Assembly (NCBI RefSeq): GCF_900086985.1
Contig: NZ_LT593974.1
Coordinates: forward strand, 1,860,001-1,924,000
Origin: Halomonas sp. HL-93
Lineage (GTDB): Bacteria; Pseudomonadota; Gammaproteobacteria; Pseudomonadales; Halomonadaceae
DNA: 64,000 nt
Direction of reading: 5' to 3'
The notes beneath the pieces were generated by a model. That model worked only from the letters and a program-made list of their open reading frames with translations, made no database searches and was not told where the DNA came from. Positions 29,958-39,072 of the stretch are shown here, piece by piece (within the stretch, counting starts at the first letter, position 1; the number at the start of each line of letters is the position of its first letter). The position numbers and the translations under genes are program-made.

Positions 29958-32377
29958 AGTGTTTTCTGCCTGACCGCATTCGCAGCCAACATGACGATCT
30001 CGGGGGTCGCCGGCGTGTCGAGGTGCGGCGACGACTGGTACCCCGTCAGGCTAGAGAGCACGTCACGCAGTGCGGACCATACGCTGATGCCGAGCATGAA
30101 AGGCGGCTCGCCGACGGCCTTCGAGCGGTAAAGGCTCGCCATGGAATTGGGATGACCTTCCAACAGGCTGACGTTAAACACCGGAGGAAGGTCGCCGAAA
30201 GTGGGGATCTTGTAGGTCGCTGGTCCATCGCTGATCAGCATGCCTTTATCGTTCCACTTGAGTTCTTCGCTGGTCAGCCAGCCCATGCCCTGTATAAAGC
30301 CGCCCTCCACTTGCCCCATATCGATGGCCGGGTTGAGCGAATCCCCGACATCATGAAGAATATCCACCCGATCCACCTGGTACTCGCCGCTCAGCGTATC
30401 CACGCTCACTTCGCTCACGGCGGCGCCAAAGGCATAGTAATAGAAAGGGCGCCCTTGGCCGCTGGCCCGGTTGTAATAAATCAGTGGTGTGGCATAGAAG
30501 CCTTTTTCAGAGAGCGAGATACGATTCAGGTAGGCGGTTTGTACAAGCTCGCCCCAGGGGATACGGCGTTCGCTCTCGCCGAATCCAGCCACCAGCATGC
30601 CGTCTTTCAAATGCATGCCTTCGCGGTCTAAGCCCTCAGTAAAATGTTCTGCAGCGAAGTCGAAGAGGCGTTCGCGTAGTTTACTTGCCGCATCTCGTGC
30701 TGCCATGCCATTTAAGTCAGCGCCACTTGAGGCGGCAGTGGGCGACGTATTGGGGACTTTGTCGGTGCGCGTTGCGCTAATGCGTACGCTGTCCAGATCA
30801 AGCCCAAGCTCTCTTGCCACAACTTGGCAAATCTTGGTATGCAGCCCCTGACCCATTTCCGTGCCGCCATGATTGATCATGATGCTGCCGTCGGTATACA
30901 CGTGAAGCAGCGCACCCGCTTGATTAAGATGCTGGGCGGTAAACGAAATGCCGAATTTAACCGGCGTAAGGGCAAGGCCCTTTTTGATAATTGGGCTCGT
31001 CGTGTTGAACTCATTTATGGCATGGCGGCGTGACCAGTAGTCACTGCTGTTCTCAAGTGTTTCCACCAGGGTGTGAAGTAACTGTTTTTGATCCACTTGC
31101 TGGCCATAATGAGTAACGTCGCGGCCCTCTCGGTAAAAATTCCGCTTACGGATGGTTAGCGGGTCTTCGCCAACCTTGCGGGCAATGTCATCCATTGCGG
31201 CCTCAATGATCATCATTCCTTGTGGCCCGCCAAACCCTCGGAAGGCTGTGTTTGATGCTGTGTGCGTTTTTGCACGATGGCCGGTGACGCGCGCATTGCC
31301 CAATGAGTAGGCGTTATCAGCATGAAACATCGCACGATCTACAATGGCGTCGGAGAGGTCAGGGGAGTAACCGCAGTCACCGATAAGGGTAAGCTCGCCG
31401 CCCTGAATGATGCCTTGTTGATCAATCGCCAACCGGTAGCGGTTATGAAAAGGGTGTCGTTTTCCCGTCGCGCGCATATCCTCGCTGCGAGGCAAGCGCA
31501 AGCGGGTGGCTTTGCCCGTTCGGCGGGCAATGAGTGCAGCAATACACGCCCAGGGAGAGGCTTGGGTTTCTTTGCCGCCAAACCCGCCACCCATGCGGCG
31601 AACTTCAACGGTGACCGCATGGAAGGGAATACCCAACACTTCGGCAACAAGCTTTTGAGTTTCACTGGGGTGCTGGTTAGACGTGTGGACTATGACACCT
31701 TCATCTTCGGTAGGCAGCACGATGCATGCTTGGCCCTCAAGATAGAAGTGTTCCTGTCCGCCAATAAAGAGTTCGCCCTCGATGAGTTGTGCTGCTTGCT
31801 CCAAGGCTTCCTGCCAGTCACCACGCTCTTGTACGTGGGTAGGGCGGACAAATTCTTCACGCTCGGCGGCAGCCACGGGATCAAGGCTCGCAGGTTGTTC
31901 ATCGATATGCAGGTTGGCGAGCTTCACGGCCCGGCGGGCTGCCTGTAACGATGTCGCGGCCACCGCAAAGATACACTGGCCAGCATAGCTGATGTCGCGG
32001 TCCACAAAGATAGGGTCGCCCGGAAATACCGGTCCAATATCAGTGTGGCCCGGTACATCGTCAAACGTTATGACGTCGATGACCCCAGGCGCTTGTTTAA
32101 CCGCATCAAGCTCAAGTTTTGTTAACGTGCCATGGGCGGCGGTTGATAAGCCAAGCGCAACGTGCAGAGCATCTGCGGGTGTTTTTAAATCGTCAATATA
32201 AGCTGCTTTGCCAGTGACGTGCTTTTTCGCGCTTTCGTGAAAGCTTGCGCTTCCTGCCTGGCGTTGCCCATCACTGTCGACCGTGTGGCGGGCAAGCGGG
32301 CTAGAGCCTTTAATCTGATCATATAGCTCACGGCGCGCACGACTGCTGTCGCCATCGAGTTTAGTGAGCGTACGCAT
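29954..32377 (-). CDS. xdhB: Xanthine dehydrogenase molybdopterin-binding (large) subunit
   Basis: Catalytic subunit oxidising hypoxanthine to xanthine and xanthine to urate. Moco-binding GGGFGGKE, RGFGGPQGM and GTEMGQGLHTK are present, and the catalytic glutamate is in KAVGEPPFMLG near the C-terminus. 807 residues, typical of the split bacterial enzyme. AGGAGG lies nine bases before the ATG. It overlaps xdhA by 17 bases. Two 200-residue ORFs on the opposite strand are shadows of its codon bias. Confidence 0.95.
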   Translation of the reverse strand: MRTLTKLDGDSSRARRELYDQIKGSSPLARHTVDSDGQRQAGSASFHESAKKHVTGKAAYIDDLKTPADALHVALGLSTAAHGTLTKLELDAVKQAPGVIDVITFDDVPGHTDIGPVFPGDPIFVDRDISYAGQCIFAVAATSLQAARRAVKLANLHIDEQPASLDPVAAAEREEFVRPTHVQERGDWQEALEQAAQLIEGELFIGGQEHFYLEGQACIVLPTEDEGVIVHTSNQHPSETQKLVAEVLGIPFHAVTVEVRRMGGGFGGKETQASPWACIAALIARRTGKATRLRLPRSEDMRATGKRHPFHNRYRLAIDQQGIIQGGELTLIGDCGYSPDLSDAIVDRAMFHADNAYSLGNARVTGHRAKTHTASNTAFRGFGGPQGMMIIEAAMDDIARKVGEDPLTIRKRNFYREGRDVTHYGQQVDQKQLLHTLVETLENSSDYWSRRHAINEFNTTSPIIKKGLALTPVKFGISFTAQHLNQAGALLHVYTDGSIMINHGGTEMGQGLHTKICQVVARELGLDLDSVRISATRTDKVPNTSPTAASSGADLNGMAARDAASKLRERLFDFAAEHFTEGLDREGMHLKDGMLVAGFGESERRIPWGELVQTAYLNRISLSEKGFYATPLIYYNRASGQGRPFYYYAFGAAVSEVSVDTLSGEYQVDRVDILHDVGDSLNPAIDMGQVEGGFIQGMGWLTSEELKWNDKGMLISDGPATYKIPTFGDLPPVFNVSLLEGHPNSMASLYRSKAVGEPPFMLGISVWSALRDVLSSLTGYQSSPHLDTPATPEIVMLAANAVRQKTL

Positions 32378-33818
32378 GAAGCATCACCTCCTGGTCGGGC
32401 GCTGAAAGCGTCATATATAAACGCTCTAGCAGGTTGAGGGCTGCTTGCTGACGATAATTCTGGCTGCCCCGCACATCGCTCATCGGTTGAAACTCATCGG
32501 CAAGTGCCCGCTGCGCCTTTTGAAAACTGGTTTTGGAGAGCGGTTGGCCTTCCAGCATCGCTTCGGTTTCGAGCGCTCGTTTAGGCGTAGCGGCCATGCC
32601 GCCAAACGCGATGCGCATGTCTTGTATCACGCCATCTTCCAGTCGGTAGCAAAATGCACCCAATACTGCTGATATATCGTCTTCGCGCCGCTTAGATAAT
32701 TTCCAAACACGAAGCGTCGCGGTGCTAGCCAATTTTGGGATAAACACTCTACTGACAACTTCATCTGCTGCCAGAGCGGTTTTTTTATAGTCGATAAAGA
32801 AAGCACTCAAAGGGAGCTGTCTTGAACCATCGTGGTTGGCAAGCTCTACCCAAGCGTTAAGCGCTAGTAAGACAGGTGGCGTATCGCCAATAGGAGATGC
32901 GTTGGCAATATTGCCGCCGATGGTTCCTCTATTGCGTATTTGCTGAGAGCCCAGACGTTGTAGCAAGTGCGCAAATGCCGGAAAGTGGTTGCCTAGCAGC
33001 GGCTCTAGCTGGGTGTAAGTGACTCCAGCGCCTACCCACCAGCCCGGCTGCTCATGGAAAGTGATTTCCTCGATTTGGCGCAGCTCGCTAACCTGTGAAA
33101 CATCAATAAGCTGATCCAGTTTTACTAACCGCTGAGTATTTTCCAGCCATAAATCCGTTGCGCCGGCGACTAACCGGGCGCTGGGATAAAGGCGGCGCGA
33201 ATTGGTGAGTTCGCCAAGTGTGGTTGGCTGAGCAAACAACGGCGCGTTGTTGTCTTTGACGTCCGACACACCAGAAGGTGGTGCGATGGGCAGCGAAGCA
33301 TCGAACCACTGCGGTGCCTGCCAGGGCATCTGTTGCATACTTAATGCTGCATCGCGTATGGGGCGATAGCCAGTACAGCGGCATAAGTTACCACCCAATA
33401 CGGCTTCCAATCGCTCTGGAGTTAAAGGAGCGGGGTGTTGTTGCTGAGTGGTGTGCAGGGTGAAAAGCGACATGACGATCCCCGGTGTACAAAATCCGCA
33501 TTGGCTACCGTGGCATTCAATCATGGCTTGTTGCGCTGGGTGTAGCTGGTCGCCTTGAGCTAAGCCTTCGATAGTGGCTACATGGCGGCGATGAAGCTGA
33601 TGCGCTGGAGTAATGCAGGCGTTGACGCTTTGAAAGCAGGGCGCAGCGTTCTCAGGATTACAAATAGCTACCGTGCAAGCCCCGCAGTCGCCGGAAGCGC
33701 ATCCCTCTTTGGTGCCTGTCATGCCCAAATGGTCGCGTAATAACGTTAAAATGCTAGTGTCTGGTGACACGCTGCACTGCTTGGGGGTGCCATTGAGCAA
33801 AAACTCAATTGTAGCCAT
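32361..33818 (-). CDS. xdhA: Xanthine dehydrogenase small subunit (2Fe-2S and FAD domains)
   Basis: Electron-transfer subunit. The N-terminal ferredoxin-like domain carries GCASGDCGACT; a second cluster is made by CGFCTPG and CRCTGYRPI. The FAD domain (from about residue 195) has LVAGATDLWLE and IGGNIANASPIGD. The ATG at 33818 has GGAG six bases upstream and gives 485 residues; an ATG at 33830 overlaps that ribosome site. First gene of the operon. A perfect RutR-like palindrome lies 22 bases before the start. Confidence 0.95.
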   Translation of the reverse strand: MATIEFLLNGTPKQCSVSPDTSILTLLRDHLGMTGTKEGCASGDCGACTVAICNPENAAPCFQSVNACITPAHQLHRRHVATIEGLAQGDQLHPAQQAMIECHGSQCGFCTPGIVMSLFTLHTTQQQHPAPLTPERLEAVLGGNLCRCTGYRPIRDAALSMQQMPWQAPQWFDASLPIAPPSGVSDVKDNNAPLFAQPTTLGELTNSRRLYPSARLVAGATDLWLENTQRLVKLDQLIDVSQVSELRQIEEITFHEQPGWWVGAGVTYTQLEPLLGNHFPAFAHLLQRLGSQQIRNRGTIGGNIANASPIGDTPPVLLALNAWVELANHDGSRQLPLSAFFIDYKKTALAADEVVSRVFIPKLASTATLRVWKLSKRREDDISAVLGAFCYRLEDGVIQDMRIAFGGMAATPKRALETEAMLEGQPLSKTSFQKAQRALADEFQPMSDVRGSQNYRQQAALNLLERLYMTLSAPDQEVMLHAYAH

Positions 33819-33840
33819 ACCAAACTCCATCGTAATTGCT

Positions 33841-33856
33841 TTGACCGATCGGTCAA
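33841..33856. promoter_or_regulatory. RutR-like operator upstream of xdhA
   Basis: TTGACCGATCGGTCAA is a perfect 16-base palindrome. It closely matches the RutR consensus TTGACCA-N2-TGGTCAA, differing at the two symmetric inner positions. It lies in the gap between xdhA and the divergent RutR-like gene, close to the xdhA ribosome site, suited to repression of the xdh-guaD operon and possibly autoregulation. Confidence 0.8.
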
Positions 33857-34019
33857 TACTGCTTGAGCTTGAGACAAAATAGCGCTTCTTGCAAGGTTTT
33901 GATCGCTGCGCTTATGTAGTGCGAGGAAACGTATAGCGCTTGGTTTTGGGGCATTTTATGGAAGCCGCGGTTATCATCGATATTCCTCTCTTTTAGCAAT
34001 GAATTAAGGAACCCAGCGA

Positions 34020-34679
34020 ATGACGGCTGAAACAGCTAACCAGGAAAGCGCCGGTCGATACCGCATCGAGCGGATTATATTGAGTGCTGCTGAGCAGGTG
34101 TTTTCGCAGCATGGATATCGGGGGGCCAGTTTGCAGGCAATTGCTGATCAGGCAGGATTGCCCAAAGCCAATATTCTGTATTACATGGGTAGCAAGCAGG
34201 CACTTTACGTCCGATTGCTCAACCGCATGATGACTCGCTGGAACGCGGTTCTTGAAGACATAACGCCTGAAAGCGATCCTGGTCGTGTCCTTAGCGATTT
34301 CATACGCACTAAGATGGTGCTCGGTCAGCAATATCCTGAAGGCTCTAAATTATTTGCCGCTGAAATTTTAGCGGGTGCTCCTTTCCTAAATGAGTATTTA
34401 TCTGGCGAATTACGCGATTGGGTCGCTTCTCGGGCGGCCATTATTCGACAGTGGTCAAGCCAAGGCAAAATGGACAATATTGATCCACGCTTACTTATTT
34501 TTCTGATTTGGTCCGCAACTCAGCATTACACTGAATATAGTGCTCAGGTCAGCGCAATTCTAGGTAAAGATGCGCTTAATGAAGAAGGCCTTGAATCGAT
34601 CTCCCGATTCCTTGAACAAGTGATCTTAAAAGGGTGCGGTATTCAGCATCCAGTTGCCCCACGTTCTGCTCCTGTGTGA
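34020..34679 (+). CDS. TetR-family regulator, RutR-like
   Basis: 219 residues. The N-terminal helix-turn-helix is typical TetR (ILSAAEQVFSQHGYRGASLQAIADQAGL...ILYYMGSKQALY). The ligand domain resembles E. coli RutR closely by eye: YPEGSKLFAAEILAGAPFL, IDPRLLIFLIWSATQHY and the following segment. RutR senses uracil/thymine and controls pyrimidine and purine use. Divergent from xdhA, with a RutR-like operator between. AAGGAA lies about nine bases before the ATG. Probably the local regulator of purine catabolism; the effector could be a purine instead of uracil. Confidence 0.88.
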   Translation: MTAETANQESAGRYRIERIILSAAEQVFSQHGYRGASLQAIADQAGLPKANILYYMGSKQALYVRLLNRMMTRWNAVLEDITPESDPGRVLSDFIRTKMVLGQQYPEGSKLFAAEILAGAPFLNEYLSGELRDWVASRAAIIRQWSSQGKMDNIDPRLLIFLIWSATQHYTEYSAQVSAILGKDALNEEGLESISRFLEQVILKGCGIQHPVAPRSAPV

Positions 34680-34685
34680 CTGTCT

Positions 34686-37124
34686 ATGTCGACGTTACCC
34701 ATCGAGCCGCATTTAGCTTCTCTGCAAGAGGCCTTAACCGCACACAATCGACTTATCTTGGTGGCTCAGCCAGGGGCTGGTAAAACCACTCGTGTCCCGC
34801 TGACTCTGCTTTCTAGCCAGTGGGCACAAGGTCAAAGGCTATTGCTGCTGGAACCCCGTCGAGTCGCAGCGCGGCTGGCGGCAACGTTTATGGCCCTGCA
34901 GCTTAATGAACCGGTGGGTCATACGGTGGGCTATCGAATGCGCGGTGACAGCCAAGTCAGCGAGCATACCCGGTTAGAAGTCGTCACCCAGGGGGTGCTT
35001 ACCCGTATGCTGCAGGATGATCCGTTACTTGAGGGGATTGGCGGGATTATCTTCGATGAGTTTCATGAGCGCAGCATCGAGGCGGACCTGGGGCTAGCGT
35101 TGGCGCTGGATGTCCAGCAAAGTATTCGCGACGATCTCCGCCTTATTGTCATGTCCGCCACTATTGATGTCGTGGCGTTGCAGAACGTCCTTGGGCTAGA
35201 GACACCGGTTATTGAAAGCACTGGGCGTCAGTATCCCGTTGACACCTTCTATCGGCCAGCGACAAGTGAAATCGCGCTGGAAACGCTGGGCTGTCAAGTA
35301 GTCCGTGAAGCCTTAGCGAAGCCGGACACTCGCGATATCCTGGTAATACTACCTGGTGTGGCTGAGATTAACCGCCTGATCGAGCTGCTGGAAAATGCCG
35401 ATCTCGATATCGAGGTGAGGGCCTTGCACGGGCGTATGTCAATAGAGGCCCAGCAGCAGGCCCTCAAGCAAAATGTCTTACGCCAACGCGTTGTCGTGTC
35501 AACGGCTATCGCGGAGTCCAGTGTGACGGTAGACGGTGTGAGCGTGGTCATTGATGCGGGTCTAGAGCGGGTTCCGTTGTTTCAACCGCGCACAGGGCTT
35601 ACACAATTGACCACGCGACGTGTTAATCGGGCCAGTGCCGATCAGCGTCGCGGGCGAGCGGGGCGGCAATGCCCAGGGCTTTGCTTTAGATTATGGTCTC
35701 CAGAACAGCCATTAGTTGCCTTCGGTGAGCCGGAAATACTGCAAGCTGACTTATCCCGACTGGTACTTGAACTAGCGGCGTGGGGCGTACAGTCCCCAAA
35801 CGATTTAACATGGATGACTCCGCCACCTAGAGGTGCTTGGCAAAGTGGCCAAGCACTGCTACGTGAGTTGGGCATCATTGACCGAGCGGGTATGTTGACC
35901 CCTTTTGGTAAACAAAGTGCTGGTTGGCCGTTAGAGCCTCGGCTGGCTGCGATGCTAACGAAAGCTGGTTCACTAGGCATGATGCCGCTGGCCTGTGGCT
36001 TGGCTGCACTGCTAGAAAGCCAGGACCGTATCAACGATTCGCTTCGCGATGCGCTAGACGAACGTTATTGCCAGGCTGCACGCTTCCCCTACTGGCAGCG
36101 TGAGGCTAAACGCTTGGCGGTAATGGGTAATACGGCTTTTCCTCGCCATATTGGCTATGCATCGCTAAGTACATTGCTGGCACTGGCTTATCCTGATCGT
36201 ATCGGTCAGTTTATCAGCCTGGGGCGCTTTAAACTCGCAAATGGCAAAACCGCCACGCTGCCGATTAGTCATCCACTGGCGAATGAGCCCTATCTTGTGG
36301 CATTAAGCGTAGAAAGCGCGTCTAGCGAGGCCAGGATATATGTGGCTGAGCCACTTGAATACGCTACGCTCGTCAGCCTTTACCCAGCTACCCAGCATTG
36401 GCACGACCACATCTATTGGTCAGATGCTCAGGGAAAACTCATCGGCGAAGCGATTCAGCGCCATGGTGAGCTGATACTGGCGACTCAACCGCTTGAGGAA
36501 TTGCCTGCAGGCGCGGTTATCGACGCGCTGCTAAAGGCATTAAAGCAACGACCGGAACCGCTGTTTACCGACAATGTTAAGCAGTTGCAGGGGCGCATGG
36601 CGCTTCTTCATCAAGCCTCTCCGAAAGAGTGGCCTGACTGGTCTGATAAAAAACTGGTAGGTAGCCTAGAAGCATGGTTGGCACCTTATATGGAGGGGGT
36701 GTCGCGCATGAGTCAGCTCGAAAAAATGCCTTTTCATACCTACTTACTGGGCTCGCTGAAGTGGGATAAGCAGGTATCATTTGAGCGTTTGACGCCTACT
36801 TTGCTGACGGTGCCGAGTGGCAAGCAAGTGGCTATTGATTACACGCCTTGCTTGGAGGACCGGCCACCGATTCTGGCGCTTAAGCTTCAAGAAGCGTTTG
36901 GATGGCAGGAGACGCCCACTCTTCTCGATGGCCATGTCGCGGTCATGATTCACTTGCTCTCACCGGCCAGGCGTCCCCTTCAAGTCACGCAGGATCTACG
37001 TAGTTTCTGGCTTAATGGCTATCCAGAAGTACGTAAAGAAATGCGAGGGCGCTATCCAAAGCACCCATGGCCAGAAGACCCCTTGTCTGCGACAGCCACC
37101 TCAAGGACGAACCGGAGACGATAA
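34686..37124 (+). CDS. hrpB: ATP-dependent helicase HrpB (DEAH family)
   Basis: Large DExH helicase. Walker A AQPGAGKTT near residue 30, DEFH as motif II, SATID, and QRRGRAGRQCPG as motif VI; the HrpB-specific C-terminal domain (SRMSQLEKMPFHTYLLGSLKWD) is present. 812 residues matches the family. Starts seven bases after the RutR-like gene with no clear ribosome site, so translation may be coupled to it. Cellular function of HrpB is poorly defined; RNA processing is inferred from homology. Confidence 0.93.
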   Translation: MSTLPIEPHLASLQEALTAHNRLILVAQPGAGKTTRVPLTLLSSQWAQGQRLLLLEPRRVAARLAATFMALQLNEPVGHTVGYRMRGDSQVSEHTRLEVVTQGVLTRMLQDDPLLEGIGGIIFDEFHERSIEADLGLALALDVQQSIRDDLRLIVMSATIDVVALQNVLGLETPVIESTGRQYPVDTFYRPATSEIALETLGCQVVREALAKPDTRDILVILPGVAEINRLIELLENADLDIEVRALHGRMSIEAQQQALKQNVLRQRVVVSTAIAESSVTVDGVSVVIDAGLERVPLFQPRTGLTQLTTRRVNRASADQRRGRAGRQCPGLCFRLWSPEQPLVAFGEPEILQADLSRLVLELAAWGVQSPNDLTWMTPPPRGAWQSGQALLRELGIIDRAGMLTPFGKQSAGWPLEPRLAAMLTKAGSLGMMPLACGLAALLESQDRINDSLRDALDERYCQAARFPYWQREAKRLAVMGNTAFPRHIGYASLSTLLALAYPDRIGQFISLGRFKLANGKTATLPISHPLANEPYLVALSVESASSEARIYVAEPLEYATLVSLYPATQHWHDHIYWSDAQGKLIGEAIQRHGELILATQPLEELPAGAVIDALLKALKQRPEPLFTDNVKQLQGRMALLHQASPKEWPDWSDKKLVGSLEAWLAPYMEGVSRMSQLEKMPFHTYLLGSLKWDKQVSFERLTPTLLTVPSGKQVAIDYTPCLEDRPPILALKLQEAFGWQETPTLLDGHVAVMIHLLSPARRPLQVTQDLRSFWLNGYPEVRKEMRGRYPKHPWPEDPLSATATSRTNRRR

Positions 37125-37179
37125 ACGAAAGCTCCGTAATCAGCGCAGCCCTTGTCTGGCAAAGAACGCTAAATCACAT

Positions 37180-37386
37180 TTATTCGGGTATCTCGCCGGG
37201 CTTGCGGTAACGGACGCCTTGAGCGCGGCGCTCCTCTTCAGTAAGTCTTTCATCTTCTGGCGGCACGCCTAATAGGGTCTCTTTTGAGCCATCCTCCCAG
37301 GTGTAAGTGGTGCACCCAGAAAGCGACACGACCAATAGGCAGGCGGTGAAGGTCGGGGCCAAAATTTTCAATAGTCGAGTATTCAT
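37180..37386 (-). CDS. Small lipoprotein, unknown function
   Basis: 68 residues. MNTRLLKILAPTFTACLLVVSLSGC is a signal peptide ending in lipobox LSGC; the mature part is charged and repeats E/R (DERLTEEERRAQGVRYRKPGE). AAGGAG lies seven bases before the ATG at 37386; an ATG at 37428 would place 14 extra residues before the signal. Convergent with hrpB (56-base gap). No family recognised. Confidence 0.75.
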   Translation of the reverse strand: MNTRLLKILAPTFTACLLVVSLSGCTTYTWEDGSKETLLGVPPEDERLTEEERRAQGVRYRKPGEIPE

Positions 37387-37591
37387 CAGTCGTCTCCTTG
37401 GCTTTTGAAAATCAATATTATCAATCAACTATAGAAGCCAGTAGTGTAAAGTGTAAATTAGCAAGTGCTTGATGCGTTTAAAGCGTTGAAAGCTCGTACG
37501 GTAACATGTTGGCAGTGAGCTATTGTGAATTAATAAGCATAACCAGAGCATAGCGATAGGCTAGCGGCACTAGCGATCCAAAGAGGTGAGT

Positions 37592-37765
37592 ATGTGGTCG
37601 GTAATTAAATCGGTGCTTGCAGCACTCATCGGGGTGCAAAGTGATCGCAAACGGCGTGAGGATTTCAGCCACAAACACCCAGCTATGTTTATTATTGCTT
37701 TCATTATCATCACTTTATTGTTCGTTATGGTGCTATGGGGGCTGGCTTTTTTTATTGCAGGTTAA
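37592..37765 (+). CDS. DUF2970 small membrane protein
   Basis: A 57-residue protein. The cytoplasmic part MWSVIKSVLAALIGVQSDRK with the following RRED and the single C-terminal membrane helix (FIIAFIIITLLFVMVLWGLAFF) match DUF2970. GAGGTGAGT precedes the ATG. It sits 147 bases ahead of ctaC, a place where this family is often found near cytochrome oxidase genes, so a role in oxidase assembly is possible but unproven. Confidence 0.75.
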   Translation: MWSVIKSVLAALIGVQSDRKRREDFSHKHPAMFIIAFIIITLLFVMVLWGLAFFIAG

Positions 37766-37912
37766 ACGAACGGCTTTATTTTTCTTAAATGACGTGAACA
37801 TTGGCGGGTGTTTTCTATACTACATTTGATAGCGTTTTTCGGTACTTGTCTGTCTAGCACCTAAATTTGGGAAGTGGCGTACCGCCACAACAACAATAAC
37901 AAGGGGGCTTCA

Positions 37913-39028
37913 ATGCGCTTATGGTGGCGACCATTAGTGGTTTGTGCAGGTGTGTTAAGTAGTGCTGCTTGCTTCGCCCAATCGTGGAATATGCCCATTG
38001 GTGTGACCAATGTGAGTCGTGAGATCCACGGCCTTCACATGACCATTTTTTGGATATGTGTCGCCATTGGGGTGGTGGTCTTTGGAGCCATGTTTTATTC
38101 GCTTGCGCGCTACCGTCATGCACGGGGAGCCAAAGCGGCCCACTTTCATGAGAACACCAAGGTAGAAATACTTTGGACGGTAATTCCCGTTCTTATTCTC
38201 GTCGGCATGGCCGTGCCTGCTACGGCTACACTGAAAGATATGTACGATGCGTCCGATGCTGAGTTGGACGTCATGATAACGGGCCAGCAATGGCGTTGGC
38301 GTTATGAATATCTGGGCGAGGATGTGGCCTTTAATTCCAATCTTAGTACGCCCCGTAGCCAAATTGGTGGCGACGAAAGCCGAGGAGAGCATTATCTGCT
38401 AGAAGTGGACGAGCCTCTTGTTCTACCGATTAACCGTAAAATTCGTTTTTTGATGACCTCTGACGACGTTATTCACTCCTGGTGGGTGCCTGACCTGGCC
38501 GTTAAGCAAGACACTATTCCTGGGTTTATAAACGAAAACTGGGTCAAAATTAACGAGCCGGGCATCTATCGGGGGCAATGTGCAGAGCTTTGCGGCATTG
38601 ACCACGGGTTTATGCCTGTGGTGGTTCAAGCAATGGAAGAAGACGCCTTTGATGAATGGATTGCGGAGCGTAAACAAGCAGCTGAGCAAGAATCTCAAGG
38701 CGTTGATCGCGAGTGGGCCATGGATGAGTTGATGGAAAGGGGGGAAACGGTTTACGAGTCGATATGTGCATCGTGCCATGAATCGGATGGAGAGGGGTCT
38801 CCACCGGCATTTCCGGCGCTCGCGGGTAATCAACAGTTAATTGATGATCTCGATTGGCATTTAGATAAAGTTATCAATGGTGTTTCTGGGGCGGCGATGC
38901 CGGCGTTCCGCAGCACCTTGAATCCGGCTGAAATTGCTGCGGTAGTTACTTATACCCAAAACGCATGGGGTAATGACACCCAAGAGCAAGTTCAGCCCGC
39001 AAGCGTTGCAGAACAAATCGACCCATAG
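37913..39028 (+). CDS. ctaC: Cytochrome c oxidase subunit II with fused cytochrome c domain
   Basis: Accepts electrons from cytochrome c for oxygen reduction. Signal peptide ends in CFA before QSWNMP; two membrane helices follow (residues ~40-100). The CuA site is seen in [12 protein letters not shown] with the preceding VIHSWW. After a linker the C-terminus adds a c-type heme domain with CASCH (about residue 290) and an axial-Met candidate AAMPAF, giving a caa3-like subunit. The ATG at 37913 has AAGGGGG five bases upstream; one at 37874 lacks this. 371 residues. First core gene of the aa3 cluster. Confidence 0.94.
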   Translation: MRLWWRPLVVCAGVLSSAACFAQSWNMPIGVTNVSREIHGLHMTIFWICVAIGVVVFGAMFYSLARYRHARGAKAAHFHENTKVEILWTVIPVLILVGMAVPATATLKDMYDASDAELDVMITGQQWRWRYEYLGEDVAFNSNLSTPRSQIGGDESRGEHYLLEVDEPLVLPINRKIRFLMTSDDVIHSWWVPDLAVKQDTIPGFINENWVKINEPGIYRGQCAELCGIDHGFMPVVVQAMEEDAFDEWIAERKQAAEQESQGVDREWAMDELMERGETVYESICASCHESDGEGSPPAFPALAGNQQLIDDLDWHLDKVINGVSGAAMPAFRSTLNPAEIAAVVTYTQNAWGNDTQEQVQPASVAEQIDP

Positions 39029-39072
39029 ATGTACTGCAGGTAAAACCGATAATAATATGTTTGGAGACGGAT

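Noticed and set aside
30023..30631. 202-residue open frame antisense to xdhB
   Set aside because: Shadow of a well-supported gene; no recognisable protein features.
31322..31948. 208-residue open frame antisense to xdhB
   Set aside because: Shadow of xdhB codon bias; no start signal or domain.
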